Assembly (NCBI GenBank): GCA_040381035.1
Contig: JBEIHY010000002.1
Location: 1-64,000, forward strand
Length of the DNA: 64,000 nt
Direction of reading: 5' to 3'
Source: REEB506 sp040381035
Lineage (GTDB): Bacteria; Pseudomonadota; Alphaproteobacteria; Caulobacterales; Aquidulcibacteraceae
Position numbers and translations under genes: made by a program. This document shows positions 48,136 through 57,541 of this stretch, piece by piece (position 1 is the stretch's first letter; every line of letters begins with the position of its first letter). Under the pieces are notes generated by a model. That model had not been told where the DNA came from. It did not search any database and saw only the letters and a list, made by a program, of their open reading frames with translations.

Positions 48136-49074
48136 ATCTCGGCTATGCGTGATGTGCATCTCCCGGGTCTTGACCTGAACCTTCTGCCGGCCTTGGAAGC
48201 GCTCTTGCGCACATGCCATGTCAGCCGCGCCGCCAGCGAGGTTGGCTTGAGCCAACCGGCGATGAGCCGGGCGCTTGGCCGGTTGCGCGCGCTGTTTGAC
48301 GATCCATTGCTGGTTCGTGGCCAGGACGGCCTGGCTCTTACGCCGCGGGCCTTGGCGTTGCGCGCGTCGGTGACGCAAGCCTTGGAACAGGTCAAAGGCG
48401 TCTATCGCATCCCGCAATTTGCCCCCGCTGAAGCCCAGCGGATTGTTCGGATTGCCGCCACCGACAGCCACACCATCCTCGTCGCGCCGACGCTGATGGC
48501 GCGGCTGGCGCGTGAGGCGCCGGGTCTTGATCTGCGATTTGAAAACTATAGCGCCGATATGCGCGCGCGCATGGAAACCGGCGGGTTGGACTTCGCTTTC
48601 GCGCTGGCGAACGCGCCTTTGCCGCCGGCCGCGGCCAGCATGCCGCTCGGCTGGGATGAGCTTGCCCTGGCGATGCGCCGCGGGCACAAGCTGGCGCGCA
48701 AGCGCTGGACGATTGAGGATTATGGCCGCGTTGATCACGCGGCCATCTCGATCCTGGGCGATGGCCGCTCTGAACTCGATGCGTTGCTCGCCGCGCATGG
48801 CGTGCAGCGCCGCATCGCATTGGTCATGCCGCATTTCGCCGCAACGCTTGCCGCCGTCGCCGCCACTGATCTCGTCTCAACGGTGTCGCGGGCTTTCGCA
48901 GCGCGTTTTACGGATACTTTCGATTTGGTGTTGCGCAAGCCGCCCTTCAAAGACATCGAAATGCAGCTGGTTTTGGTTTGGGCGCAAATGCGTAGCGCCG
49001 ATCCGCTGCTCGCCTGGTTGCGCGGCGTGATCGCGGATGAGACGGCGGCGGCGATGCGCCCGATCAGTCGATAA
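48133..49074 (+). CDS. LysR-family transcriptional regulator
   Basis: A 313-residue regulator. The N-terminal winged helix reads LDLNLLPALEALLRTCHVSR, then SEVGLSQPAMSRALGRLRAL and DPLLVRGQDGLALTPRA. This is the NodD/PnbR-like subgroup, in which the leucine-rich DLNLL start is typical. The rest is a periplasmic-binding-like effector domain. Alternative starts at 48145 (ATG) or later are possible. It probably controls the divergent reductase-like gene. Confidence 0.88.
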   Translation: MISAMRDVHLPGLDLNLLPALEALLRTCHVSRAASEVGLSQPAMSRALGRLRALFDDPLLVRGQDGLALTPRALALRASVTQALEQVKGVYRIPQFAPAEAQRIVRIAATDSHTILVAPTLMARLAREAPGLDLRFENYSADMRARMETGGLDFAFALANAPLPPAAASMPLGWDELALAMRRGHKLARKRWTIEDYGRVDHAAISILGDGRSELDALLAAHGVQRRIALVMPHFAATLAAVAATDLVSTVSRAFAARFTDTFDLVLRKPPFKDIEMQLVLVWAQMRSADPLLAWLRGVIADETAAAMRPISR

Positions 49075-50872
49075 GCGCCCGCGTGCGCAAAAGTGTGATG
49101 ACCGCTTGGGCGCACGCCGCAGGATCCTTCACACCGGCAGCCAAATGCAGATCCGGCGCGAGTGGCGGCTCATACGGGCTCGATACGCCGGAAAACTCCT
49201 TGATCTCGCCCTTGAGCGCGCGAACATAAAGCCCTTTGGGATCGCGTGCGATGCAGGTTTCCAGCGAAGTATCGACGAACACTTCCAGGAAGCGCTCCGC
49301 GCCAATCAGGTCGCGCGCCAAGGCGCGATCCATACGGAAGGGAGAGATGAAGGCGCAGGTGACGATCAGCCCGGCTTCAACAAAGAGCCGCGCGGCCTCA
49401 CTGGCGCGGCGGATGTTTTCCAACCGATCCGATGCGCTAAAACCGAGATCCTTGGTCAACCCGGAGCGCAGATTGTCGCCATCAAGCGCGAAGGTGTGAA
49501 CGCTGCGGGCGTGCAACAACTGCTCGACCAATTCCGCGATCGTCGATTTACCGGCGCCGGACAGGCCGGTGAACCACACCACGGCCGGCTTGTGGCCCAT
49601 CAGGGCGGCGCGGTCGGCGGGCGTAATGGCGCTGCGCCGGGCCTGTACATGTGTGGGCGTGATCGCAGCAATCATGCCGGCCGCGACCGTTTCGCCGCTG
49701 TGGCGATCGACGAGCAGAAACCCACCGGTGTCGCGGCATTGATTGAACGGATCGAGCGCAATCGGGCGTGAAAGCGTTAGCGTCGCGCGGGCGATTTCAT
49801 TCTGCGCCAAATCAGCTCCGGCTGTTGCGCCGAAGGTTTCGCGTGCGCTGAGGCTGACGATCTGGGCGCCAATCGCGCGCGCGCCGCACCGCAAATCGTA
49901 GGAGCGGCCAAGGGCAGCGCCCTGATCGGCCAGCCCGATCAGATCGGCTTCGATCCGGCTGGACATGATTGGCGGGCGCTGCGGGCAGGCTAATAGATCG
50001 CCGCGGGAAATATCGTATTCGCCATCCAGGCACAGCGTCACGGATTGTCCGGCGACAGCGCGGGCCAAATCTCCGTCGGCTGTGACGATCCGGGTGAGGC
50101 GCGCGTCTTGGCCCCAGTGGGCGATGCGAACAAAATCGCCAACCGCGATCGCGCCAGCAGCGATGGTTCCGGCATAACCGCGCGCCTCAAGGCCGGCCTG
50201 CGGCTTCACCACCATTTGGACCGGCATACGAAAAGGCTTGTCCTGGTTGGGCTTTTGCAGGTCGAGTGTTTCCAGCGTGCCGAGCAGGGTCGCTTCACTG
50301 GCGGTGCGCGCGGTGACGATATTGGCGCCGGTTTTGGCCGAGACGGGCAGCGCCGCGACAACGCTGAGGCCGGCGGCGGCGCACGCCGTGCGCACAGGCG
50401 CGGCGGCGGCCTCAAAAGCGGCATCGGCGAAGTTTGCCGTATCCATCTTGTTGATGGCGATGATCGCGGCCTTGACGCCAACAAGTCCCGCGATGCGCAC
50501 ATGGCGAAAGGTTTGCGCGCTTGGGCCTTTCAGCACGTCGACGACTATAATGGCGATATCGGCGTTGGAGGCGGCGGTCGCCATGTTGCGGGTATGGGCT
50601 TCATGGCCGGGCGCATCCGCGATGACGAATTTGCGCCGCGCCGTTTCAAAGTAGCGATAGGCGACGTCGATGGTGATAGCCTGTTCGCGCTCGGCGTCGA
50701 GGCCGTCAAACAACAACGCCGCATCCGGTTCGCCATCGCCGCCGCGCGGCAGGCTCAGCCGCTGATCTTCAAAGACCGCCTGGGAATCGAGCAGCAACCG
50801 GCCGAGCAGGGTGGACTTGCCGTCATCCACCGCACCGCAAGTGGTCAGCCGTAGAACGCCAAGGCCCGTCAT
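49064..50872 (-). CDS. cysNC: sulfate adenylyltransferase large subunit fused to APS kinase
   Basis: A 602-residue bifunctional protein. Residues 1-415 form the GTPase subunit of ATP sulfurylase (GAVDDGKSTLLGRLL, DAPGHEAHTRNM, INKMD). Residues about 418-602 form APS kinase (FTGLSGAGKSTIAELVE, ALDGDNLRSGL, VDTSLETC). Together with CysD it activates sulfate to PAPS. Its ATG overlaps the cysD stop by one base. A PAPS-using sulfotransferase lies just beyond cysD. Confidence 0.94.
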   Translation of the reverse strand: MTGLGVLRLTTCGAVDDGKSTLLGRLLLDSQAVFEDQRLSLPRGGDGEPDAALLFDGLDAEREQAITIDVAYRYFETARRKFVIADAPGHEAHTRNMATAASNADIAIIVVDVLKGPSAQTFRHVRIAGLVGVKAAIIAINKMDTANFADAAFEAAAAPVRTACAAAGLSVVAALPVSAKTGANIVTARTASEATLLGTLETLDLQKPNQDKPFRMPVQMVVKPQAGLEARGYAGTIAAGAIAVGDFVRIAHWGQDARLTRIVTADGDLARAVAGQSVTLCLDGEYDISRGDLLACPQRPPIMSSRIEADLIGLADQGAALGRSYDLRCGARAIGAQIVSLSARETFGATAGADLAQNEIARATLTLSRPIALDPFNQCRDTGGFLLVDRHSGETVAAGMIAAITPTHVQARRSAITPADRAALMGHKPAVVWFTGLSGAGKSTIAELVEQLLHARSVHTFALDGDNLRSGLTKDLGFSASDRLENIRRASEAARLFVEAGLIVTCAFISPFRMDRALARDLIGAERFLEVFVDTSLETCIARDPKGLYVRALKGEIKEFSGVSSPYEPPLAPDLHLAAGVKDPAACAQAVITLLRTRALID

Positions 50873-51846
50873 CAGAAATAGCCCTCGCGCTTTTTCTGCT
50901 CCATCGAAGCGCCGGCGTCGAAGTCGATCAGGCGGCTGGCGCGTTCAGACTGGCGGGTGGCGGCGATTTCGGCGACGACTTCGGCAACGGTTTGCGCCTG
51001 AGACAACACGCCGCCGGTGAGCGGGTAACAGCCCAAAGTCCGGAACCGGATCATCTCGGTCCGGACGATTTCGCCGGGCTCTGCTTGCAGGCGTTCGTCA
51101 TCCACGGCAATGAGTGCGCCACGACGCTCCAGGAAAGGGCGCAGTGCGGCAAAATACAATGGTGCGAGGGGAATTTCCTGCGCGGCGATATAACGCCAGA
51201 TGTCGAGCTCCGTCCAATTCGACAGCGGGAACACGCGCATCGTATGGCCCGGCGGCAAGCGGGTATTGAAGCAGCGCCACAGTTCAGGCCGCTGGCGGCG
51301 CGGGTCCCAGCCTTGCCCTGGGCTGCGCAGTGAAAATATCCGCTCCTTGGCGCGGGAGCGCTCCTCGTCGCGCCGGGCCCCGCCGATGGCTGCGTCAAAG
51401 CCGCCTTGGCTCAGCGCGTGCAGCAGCGCTTGCGTGCGCATCACATCGGTGAAGCGCGCAGAGCCGTGCACGAACGGATTGATTCCTTCACGCAGGCCGG
51501 CCTCATTGCGATGCACGATCAGATCAAGTCCTGTTGCCGCGACCAGCGCATCGCGGAACGGCGCCATGGCGCGAAATTCCCAGCCACTGTCGATGTGCAG
51601 AAGGGTAAATGGCGGGCGCGCCGGCCAAAAGGCCTTCAGCGCCAAATGCGCAAGCACGGTGGAATCCTTGCCGATTGAATACAGCAGGACGGGCTTGGAA
51701 AACGCCTGCGCGGTTTCTCGTAGAACGAAAATTGCTTCCGATTCCAGATCAGCGAGCGCTGGCGCCATCGGCGCGAGCGCTGGCGCACGGGCTTTCAGGC
51801 GCGCCGCATAGGCGGCAATCGCGGCGGCGGGCACGGCGTCGATCAT
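50872..51846 (-). CDS. cysD: sulfate adenylyltransferase small subunit
   Basis: A protein of about 324 residues that forms adenosine 5'-phosphosulfate from ATP and sulfate. The PP-loop is LLYSIGKDSTVLAHLA. HIDSGWEF, GGARRDEERSRAKERIFS and PLSNWTELDIWRYI follow, and the chain ends REGYF as usual. The start is uncertain: ATG 51846 gives 324 residues and ATG 51768 about 298, closer to the standard 300; neither has a spaced ribosome site. It is divergent from the sulfotransferase gene, 99 bases away. Confidence 0.92.
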   Translation of the reverse strand: MIDAVPAAAIAAYAARLKARAPALAPMAPALADLESEAIFVLRETAQAFSKPVLLYSIGKDSTVLAHLALKAFWPARPPFTLLHIDSGWEFRAMAPFRDALVAATGLDLIVHRNEAGLREGINPFVHGSARFTDVMRTQALLHALSQGGFDAAIGGARRDEERSRAKERIFSLRSPGQGWDPRRQRPELWRCFNTRLPPGHTMRVFPLSNWTELDIWRYIAAQEIPLAPLYFAALRPFLERRGALIAVDDERLQAEPGEIVRTEMIRFRTLGCYPLTGGVLSQAQTVAEVVAEIAATRQSERASRLIDFDAGASMEQKKREGYF

Positions 51847-51945
51847 CTCCGTCAAGTTGGCATTTTTGGCTGCCCGCGCAAAGCTGGAGATGGTTAACGC
51901 CGCCGCCGGGATGACAGCGATGGGCGGAGCGCGCCATAATGGGCC

Positions 51946-53565
51946 ATGGCCTCCGACCCATCCGCCCCGCCCCTCTCTGTTCGCGCCATTCAGGCCGGGC
52001 TTGCCAATCCGCGCCTGCTGCAGGCGGCGGCGGCCTTGAACGGCAATGATATCCCACAAGCGGAAGCGTTGCTGCGCCAGCACCTTTATGATGATCCCTT
52101 TGACGTCGCAGCGATCCGGCTGTTCGCCGAGGTCGCAGCGCGAATCGGTCGGTTTCGCGACTCGGAAAATCTGTTGCGCCGGGCCCTTGAACTGGATCCG
52201 AATTTCACGGCCGCACGAACCAATCTGGCGACCGTCCTCTATCGCCAGAACCGGCTGCCCGAAGCGCTGGCCGAGCTCGATCATCTGATCGCGCTGGAGC
52301 CGGACAATCCGGCCGTCGCCAATTTGAAAGCCGCCACGCTGGGCCGCGTGGGTGCCTTTGAAGAAGCGATTGCGCTTTATGAGCAAGTGCTGGCCGCCGC
52401 CCCGCGCCAGCCGCGGGTGTGGATGAGTTATGGCCATATGCTCAAGACCATCGCCCGCACGCCGGAGGGGGCGGACGCTTACCGCAAGGCCCTTGCGATT
52501 GCGCCGGAGCTGGGCGAGGCGTGGTGGAGCCTCGCCAATCTGAAAACCGCACCGTTCAGCGACGCCGATCTGGCCGCCATGCAAGTGGCCTTGGCGCGTC
52601 AGGACATCCGTGACGAAGATCGGTTTCATCTCGATTTTGCGATGGGAAAGGCGCTCGAAGATCGCAAGGATTTTGCCGCCGCCTTCGCTCATTATGACAA
52701 GGCCAATGCGCTGCGCCGGCGAAGTCTTTCCTATGATCCAGAGGAGACCACGGCGTTTGTTGATCGCATGATCGCGGCTTTGCCGGGCGAGGTTTTTGCC
52801 AATCGCGTTGGGCAGGGCTGCCCCGCGCCTGATCCGATCTTCGTGCTCGGCATGCCGCGGGCCGGATCAACGCTCATCGAACAAATCCTTGCCAGTCATA
52901 GCCAGGTTGAAGGGACCAGCGAGCTTCCCGACATCCCGACGCTTTCGCGCAAATGGCGAGACTATCCCGCCATTCTCGCGTCTTTGGAGCCGGACGAATT
53001 GGTCGCTGTCGGGGAGGCTTATTTGCAGCGCGCCGCCATTCAGCGCCGCAGCGACCGGCCGTTCTTTATCGACAAATTGCCGAACAACTGGATCCATGCC
53101 GGCTTCATCAAGCTGATTTTGCCGAACGCGAAAATCATTGATGCGCGTCGCCATCCGCTGAGCTGCTGCTGGTCCAATTTCAAGCAACATTTCGCCAAAG
53201 GCCAAGCCTTCAGCTATGGACTGGCGGATTTGGGCGCTTATTACCGTGATTACGTTCGGTTCATGGCGCACATGGACAAAGCCGCGCCAGGCGCGGTCCA
53301 TCGCGTCATTTATGAGCGCGTGGTTGACGATACTGAAACCGAGATCCGCGCGCTGCTGGCGGCCTGCGGTTTGCCATTTGAAGACGCTTGTTTGCGCTTC
53401 CACGAGACCGAACGGGCAGTGCGCACCCCGTCTTCTGAGCAAGTGCGGCGGCCGATTTTTCGCGACGGCGCGGAGGGCTGGCAGGGCTTTGCGCCCTATC
53501 TCGGGCCGCTGGAAACCGCCCTTGGCGATGTGCTCAACGCATACCCAGCGCCGCCTGCAGCATAG
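51946..53565 (+). CDS. TPR-repeat sulfotransferase
   Basis: A 539-residue protein. The first 200 residues hold four to five TPR-like helix pairs (such as AEALLRQHLYDDPFDVAAIR and LLRRALELDPNFTAARTNLA). The C-terminal domain is a PAPS-dependent sulfotransferase: the 5'-phosphosulfate loop is FVLGMPRAGSTLIEQIL and the 3'-phosphate site is DARRHPLSCCWSNF. It sits divergently from cysD/cysNC, which make PAPS. A TonB-dependent receptor follows. Such TPR-sulfotransferases are common beside these receptors in alphaproteobacteria, but the acceptor is unknown. Confidence 0.9.
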   Translation: MASDPSAPPLSVRAIQAGLANPRLLQAAAALNGNDIPQAEALLRQHLYDDPFDVAAIRLFAEVAARIGRFRDSENLLRRALELDPNFTAARTNLATVLYRQNRLPEALAELDHLIALEPDNPAVANLKAATLGRVGAFEEAIALYEQVLAAAPRQPRVWMSYGHMLKTIARTPEGADAYRKALAIAPELGEAWWSLANLKTAPFSDADLAAMQVALARQDIRDEDRFHLDFAMGKALEDRKDFAAAFAHYDKANALRRRSLSYDPEETTAFVDRMIAALPGEVFANRVGQGCPAPDPIFVLGMPRAGSTLIEQILASHSQVEGTSELPDIPTLSRKWRDYPAILASLEPDELVAVGEAYLQRAAIQRRSDRPFFIDKLPNNWIHAGFIKLILPNAKIIDARRHPLSCCWSNFKQHFAKGQAFSYGLADLGAYYRDYVRFMAHMDKAAPGAVHRVIYERVVDDTETEIRALLAACGLPFEDACLRFHETERAVRTPSSEQVRRPIFRDGAEGWQGFAPYLGPLETALGDVLNAYPAPPAA

Positions 53566-53694
53566 GCATCAGTTGCGCCTGAGCAACGCTGCCCTGCATT
53601 TCTACGTCGCAAGCCGGGATAGGCGATTGACCGACATGCGCAACGCGAGCAGGCTATAAGAATCTGTTGTGTCGCGTCGCTTGAAGGGGAAAGC

Positions 53695-56178
53695 ATGTCC
53701 ACCCGCCATCGCTTGTTGTCTGTGCTCATGTCGACAACCGTTTTATGCGCCGTGCCGGGGGCGGCGTGGGCGCAAGCTGTTGCTGCGGCAAAGCCGGTCA
53801 AGGCGGAAGAAGAGATCGTCGTCACCGCGCAGAAGCGCGAGGAGCGGCTGCAGAACGTTCCGATCTCGATCCAGGCGTTGTCGGCCGCCAAGCTCGACCA
53901 GCTGAACATCAACAGCTTCAATGATTATGCTGCGTTGTTGCCGAGCGTTTCCTTCCAGACGTCTTCGCCGGGCAATGTGAATGTCTATATCCGCGGCGTC
54001 GCGTCCGGCGGCGACGGCAACCATTCTGGCCCGCTGCCCAGCGTCGGCGTCTATCTTGACGAACAGCCGATCACCACCATCGGCGGTGCGGTCGATGTGC
54101 ACATTTACGACATCGCGCGGATCGAATCGCTGGCTGGCCCGCAAGGCACCTTGTATGGCGCATCTTCCCAGGCCGGCACGATCCGGATCATCACCAACAA
54201 GCCCGAGTTCGGCAAAACCGCTTCGCGCTTGGATTTTGAAGCGAATACCGTCCTCGATGGCGGTGTTGGCGGCAAGATTGGGGGCATGGTCAATCTGCCG
54301 ATCAGCAATCGCGCGGCGGTGCGGCTGGTCGGCTTTGTCCAGCGCGATGGCGGCTATATCGACAATGTGCTCGGCTCGCGCACGTTCCTCGGCGCGCCGA
54401 CCGCAACCGGCTTTGCCCCCGGCATCACGGTGAACAATCGCCAATTTGTCAAAGACGACTTCAACAGCGTCGACAAAGCCGGCGGTCGCGCCGCGCTGAA
54501 GGTTGATCTGAATGACAATTGGACTGCCACCGCCACGGTCATGGGCCAGGACCAGGAAGCCAGCGGCGTGTTCGGCCAGGCTGGATCGGTCGGCGATTTG
54601 AAAGTTCAGCGCTTCTATCCTGATAAAGAACAGGATCGCTTCTATCAGGCAGCGCTCACCCTTGAGGGGCGCATCGCCAATTTCGACATCACCTATGCCG
54701 GCGCCTATCTCTGGCGCAAGATTGACTCGGTCTCGGACTATACTGACTACGCCGAAGCCTATGACCAGCTTTATGCCGGCGTTGGCGGCGTCGCGAACTA
54801 CTTTTATTTCCAGGATTCCACCGGCGCCACTATCGATCCGCGCCAGTACATTGTCGGTGGCGATCGCTTCAACAAGGTCAGCCACGAACTCCGCGTGGCT
54901 TCCCCGGCCGACAATCGCTTCCGGGTCGTTGCCGGCGCTTATTATCAGCGCCAGACGCATGACATCCTGCAAGACTATATCGTGCCTGGATTGTCGCCGG
55001 CCTTGTCGGTCAATGGCCGGCAAGGTTCGCTGTGGCTCACCAATCAAGAGCGCATCGACCGCGACACCGCCGTGTTTGGCGAAGCGAGCTTCGATATCGT
55101 CAAACAGCTGACGATCACTGCAGGCCTGCGCGCCTACAAATATGAAAACAGCTTGATTGGGTTCTTCGGGTTCGGTCGCAACCCCTCGGGGGCGCCGTTC
55201 AACGCGGCCGGCTCTTCGCGTACGGGCGTCGCGGGCTGCTTCACCTCGACCGGCGCGATCCTGCGCAACAATCCGACGGGCCGATTATTGGGGGCGGCCG
55301 TCGCCGGCGGGCCGTGCACCAATCTTGCCGACTTCGCCAATGGGTCATTGTCGCCGAAAGTCGCCAAAGGCGACGGCACGACCTACCGCGTCAACCTGAC
55401 CTATAAGCCAACCGACAATGTGATGTTCTACGCCACGTCGTCGTCCGGCTTCCGCCCCGGCGGCATCAATCGCCGCGCCGGATTGTCGCCTTATGAGGCG
55501 GATGAATTGAAGAACTTGGAGCTTGGCTGGAAGACAACTCTGTTTGACGGCGCGCTGCGCTTCAATGGCGCAATCTATCAGCAGACCTGGGAGAAGTTTC
55601 AGTTTGCCTTCCTCGGTCAAAACAGCTTCACCGAAATCCGCAATGGTCCAGACGCCGAGATCAAAGGCGTTGAGACCGATGTGTTCTGGGCGCCCGTCAG
55701 CGGGCTGACCGTCAATATGGCGGCCTCCTACACCGACGCTAAGACGACGCAAAATCTCTGCCGGGCCATTGACCCGACTTTCACTTGCACCACGCCGGGC
55801 AATTCGATCCAATCGCCGAAAGGCACCCGCTTGCCGGTGACGCCGAAGGTGAAAGCCAGCGCCAATGTTCGCTACACCTGGGATGTCGGCAATATCTCCC
55901 CCTATCTGCAAGGGTTGATCGCCTATCAGGACGACGCGACCAGTGACTTGCGGGTCGCAGACGCCGAACTACTGGGCAAGCTGCCGTCTTACGTCACCCT
56001 CAATCTCGCCGGCGGCTGGGAGTGGAAGAACTTCACCACCGAACTGTTCGTCGACAATGTGACCGACGAGCGCGCCGAGATCAGCCGCACTGTCGCGTGC
56101 AGCGTCTGCTACAACCGCACCTACGCCATCATCGCGCCGCCACGCACGGTGGGCGTGCGGTTTGGCTCCAAGTTCTAG
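53695..56178 (+). CDS. TonB-dependent outer-membrane receptor
   Basis: An 827-residue receptor with a signal peptide cleaved near AAWA-QA, a TonB-box-like EEIVVTAQKREERLQ, a plug domain (QNVPISIQALSAAKL, NVYIRGVASGG, IESLAGPQGTLYGASSQAG) and a large beta-barrel ending in an aromatic residue (VGVRFGSKF). It imports a scarce substrate across the outer membrane using TonB energy. The siderophore or glycan class cannot be told. GGGGAAAG lies just upstream of ATG 53695. A strong terminator follows the stop. Confidence 0.93.
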   Translation: MSTRHRLLSVLMSTTVLCAVPGAAWAQAVAAAKPVKAEEEIVVTAQKREERLQNVPISIQALSAAKLDQLNINSFNDYAALLPSVSFQTSSPGNVNVYIRGVASGGDGNHSGPLPSVGVYLDEQPITTIGGAVDVHIYDIARIESLAGPQGTLYGASSQAGTIRIITNKPEFGKTASRLDFEANTVLDGGVGGKIGGMVNLPISNRAAVRLVGFVQRDGGYIDNVLGSRTFLGAPTATGFAPGITVNNRQFVKDDFNSVDKAGGRAALKVDLNDNWTATATVMGQDQEASGVFGQAGSVGDLKVQRFYPDKEQDRFYQAALTLEGRIANFDITYAGAYLWRKIDSVSDYTDYAEAYDQLYAGVGGVANYFYFQDSTGATIDPRQYIVGGDRFNKVSHELRVASPADNRFRVVAGAYYQRQTHDILQDYIVPGLSPALSVNGRQGSLWLTNQERIDRDTAVFGEASFDIVKQLTITAGLRAYKYENSLIGFFGFGRNPSGAPFNAAGSSRTGVAGCFTSTGAILRNNPTGRLLGAAVAGGPCTNLADFANGSLSPKVAKGDGTTYRVNLTYKPTDNVMFYATSSSGFRPGGINRRAGLSPYEADELKNLELGWKTTLFDGALRFNGAIYQQTWEKFQFAFLGQNSFTEIRNGPDAEIKGVETDVFWAPVSGLTVNMAASYTDAKTTQNLCRAIDPTFTCTTPGNSIQSPKGTRLPVTPKVKASANVRYTWDVGNISPYLQGLIAYQDDATSDLRVADAELLGKLPSYVTLNLAGGWEWKNFTTELFVDNVTDERAEISRTVACSVCYNRTYAIIAPPRTVGVRFGSKF

Positions 56179-56185
56179 TCCTTGA

Positions 56186-56217
56186 CCCCCGCCTCAAGAG
56201 AGGCGGGGGTTTTGCTT
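56186..56217 (+). terminator. rho-independent terminator after the TonB receptor gene
   Basis: A perfect 10-bp G/C-rich stem (CCCCCGCCTC at 56186-56195 and its complement at 56200-56209) with loop AAGA, followed by TTTTGCTTT. It begins eight bases after the stop codon at 56178. Confidence 0.9.
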
Positions 56218-56236
56218 TGGCCTGTAAAGGACCAAC

Positions 56237-57532
56237 GTGGCGCAACCCCCGCCCGCCAAACCGCTCGGCTTCTGGACCTGCTGGTCTTTGACGGTCGGGA
56301 TCATGATCGGGTCGGGCGTGTTCACGCTGCCGGCAGTGCTTGCGCCCTTTGGTTTGCTGAGTTTCGGCGGATGGTTGGTCACTGGCGTGGGCTCCATTCT
56401 CTTGGCGCTGGTGTTTGCGCGGCTTGCCCAGCGCACGCCGCGCTCCGGCGGACCTTACGCCTATGCCCGCGACGCGTTCGGCGACTTGCCGGGCTTTCTG
56501 ATCGCGTGGGGCTATTGGGCTTCCTATTGGATTGCGATCGCGGCCATCGCACTTGCCTTTGTCGGTTATCTGCCGGTGTTCTTCCCGACGCTGAAAGACA
56601 GCGTCGCTGGCCAGATTGCGGCTGGGCTGGCTTTGATCTGGGGGCTAACCCTGGTCAATATCTTTGGCTTGCGCGAAGCCGGGCTGGCGCAGATCGCGCT
56701 GACCTTCTTGAAGATCGCGCCGCTACTTGTCGTCATCGCGGTCGGGGCCAGTCATGGCGCGGTCGCCAACTTGCCGCCGCTCAATCCCCGCGGGGACGAT
56801 GTGCTGGGGGCGATCGCGGCCACCGCGCTTTTGACCATGTGGGCGTTCAGCGGGCTGGAGGCTGGCGCGCTTGCGGCTGGCGATGTGAAAGACGCGCAGC
56901 GCACCATTCCGCGCGCTTTGGTTATCGGCACGGTGAGCGTGACGATTTTGTATCTCGCCGCCACCGCGGCCGTCATGCTGCTGGTGCCGGCCGCCACGCT
57001 CGCGCAATCGACCTCGCCTTTCGCGGATGCTGCGGCTGTCGTCTTCGGCCCTGCCGGCGCCATGCTGATCGCAGCCGGCGCTTTGACTTCCACAGCCGGC
57101 GCGCTGAATGGCTGCATTTTCGTTGCCGGCCAAATGCCGATGGCGGTGGCCTTAGATAGGTTGGCGCCTGCCTTCCTCGCCAAGACCAATCGCGGCGGTG
57201 CGCCGCAAACAGCCCTGTTGCTGGCGGCGGGGTTGGCGTCGCTGTTGCTGGTCGCCAATTTCACCCGCGGATTGACCGGCGCATTTGCGTTTCTCCTGAT
57301 GATGTCCACCGCTACTGTGCTCGTCGCGCTGCTCGCGGGGGCGCTGGCGGAAGCGCGCTGGTCGTGGCGCAACGCCAAGGCCTGGGCTGTGCTCGCCGCG
57401 ATTGCGGCCCTTTATTGCGGGTTCACGATCATCGGCGCTTCCCTGGAGGTGCTTGGCTGGGGGCTGGTCTTGATCACGCTTGGGGCGCCTGTGTATTTTT
57501 TCGGTCGCGCCCGCAACGCCGTGGGCGGCTGA
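56237..57532 (+). CDS. APC-superfamily amino acid permease
   Basis: A 431-residue membrane transporter with about twelve hydrophobic helices. The first helix region GIMIGSGVFTLPAVLAPFG carries the GSG substrate-binding loop typical of APC transporters. RSGGPYAYARDAFGDLPGFL and WAFSGLEAGALAAGDVKDAQRTIPRAL are further landmarks. GTG 56237 has AAAGGA five bases upstream. The Rieske oxygenase gene follows after nine bases, so the permease may import its substrate (inference). Confidence 0.9.
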   Translation: MAQPPPAKPLGFWTCWSLTVGIMIGSGVFTLPAVLAPFGLLSFGGWLVTGVGSILLALVFARLAQRTPRSGGPYAYARDAFGDLPGFLIAWGYWASYWIAIAAIALAFVGYLPVFFPTLKDSVAGQIAAGLALIWGLTLVNIFGLREAGLAQIALTFLKIAPLLVVIAVGASHGAVANLPPLNPRGDDVLGAIAATALLTMWAFSGLEAGALAAGDVKDAQRTIPRALVIGTVSVTILYLAATAAVMLLVPAATLAQSTSPFADAAAVVFGPAGAMLIAAGALTSTAGALNGCIFVAGQMPMAVALDRLAPAFLAKTNRGGAPQTALLLAAGLASLLLVANFTRGLTGAFAFLLMMSTATVLVALLAGALAEARWSWRNAKAWAVLAAIAALYCGFTIIGASLEVLGWGLVLITLGAPVYFFGRARNAVGG

Positions 57533-57541
57533 GGGCCAGCC

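Noticed and set aside
53627..53660. A sigma-70-like promoter (TTGACC ... TATAAG) before the TonB receptor gene
   Set aside because: The spacer would be 22 bases, too long for a normal promoter; the match is probably chance.
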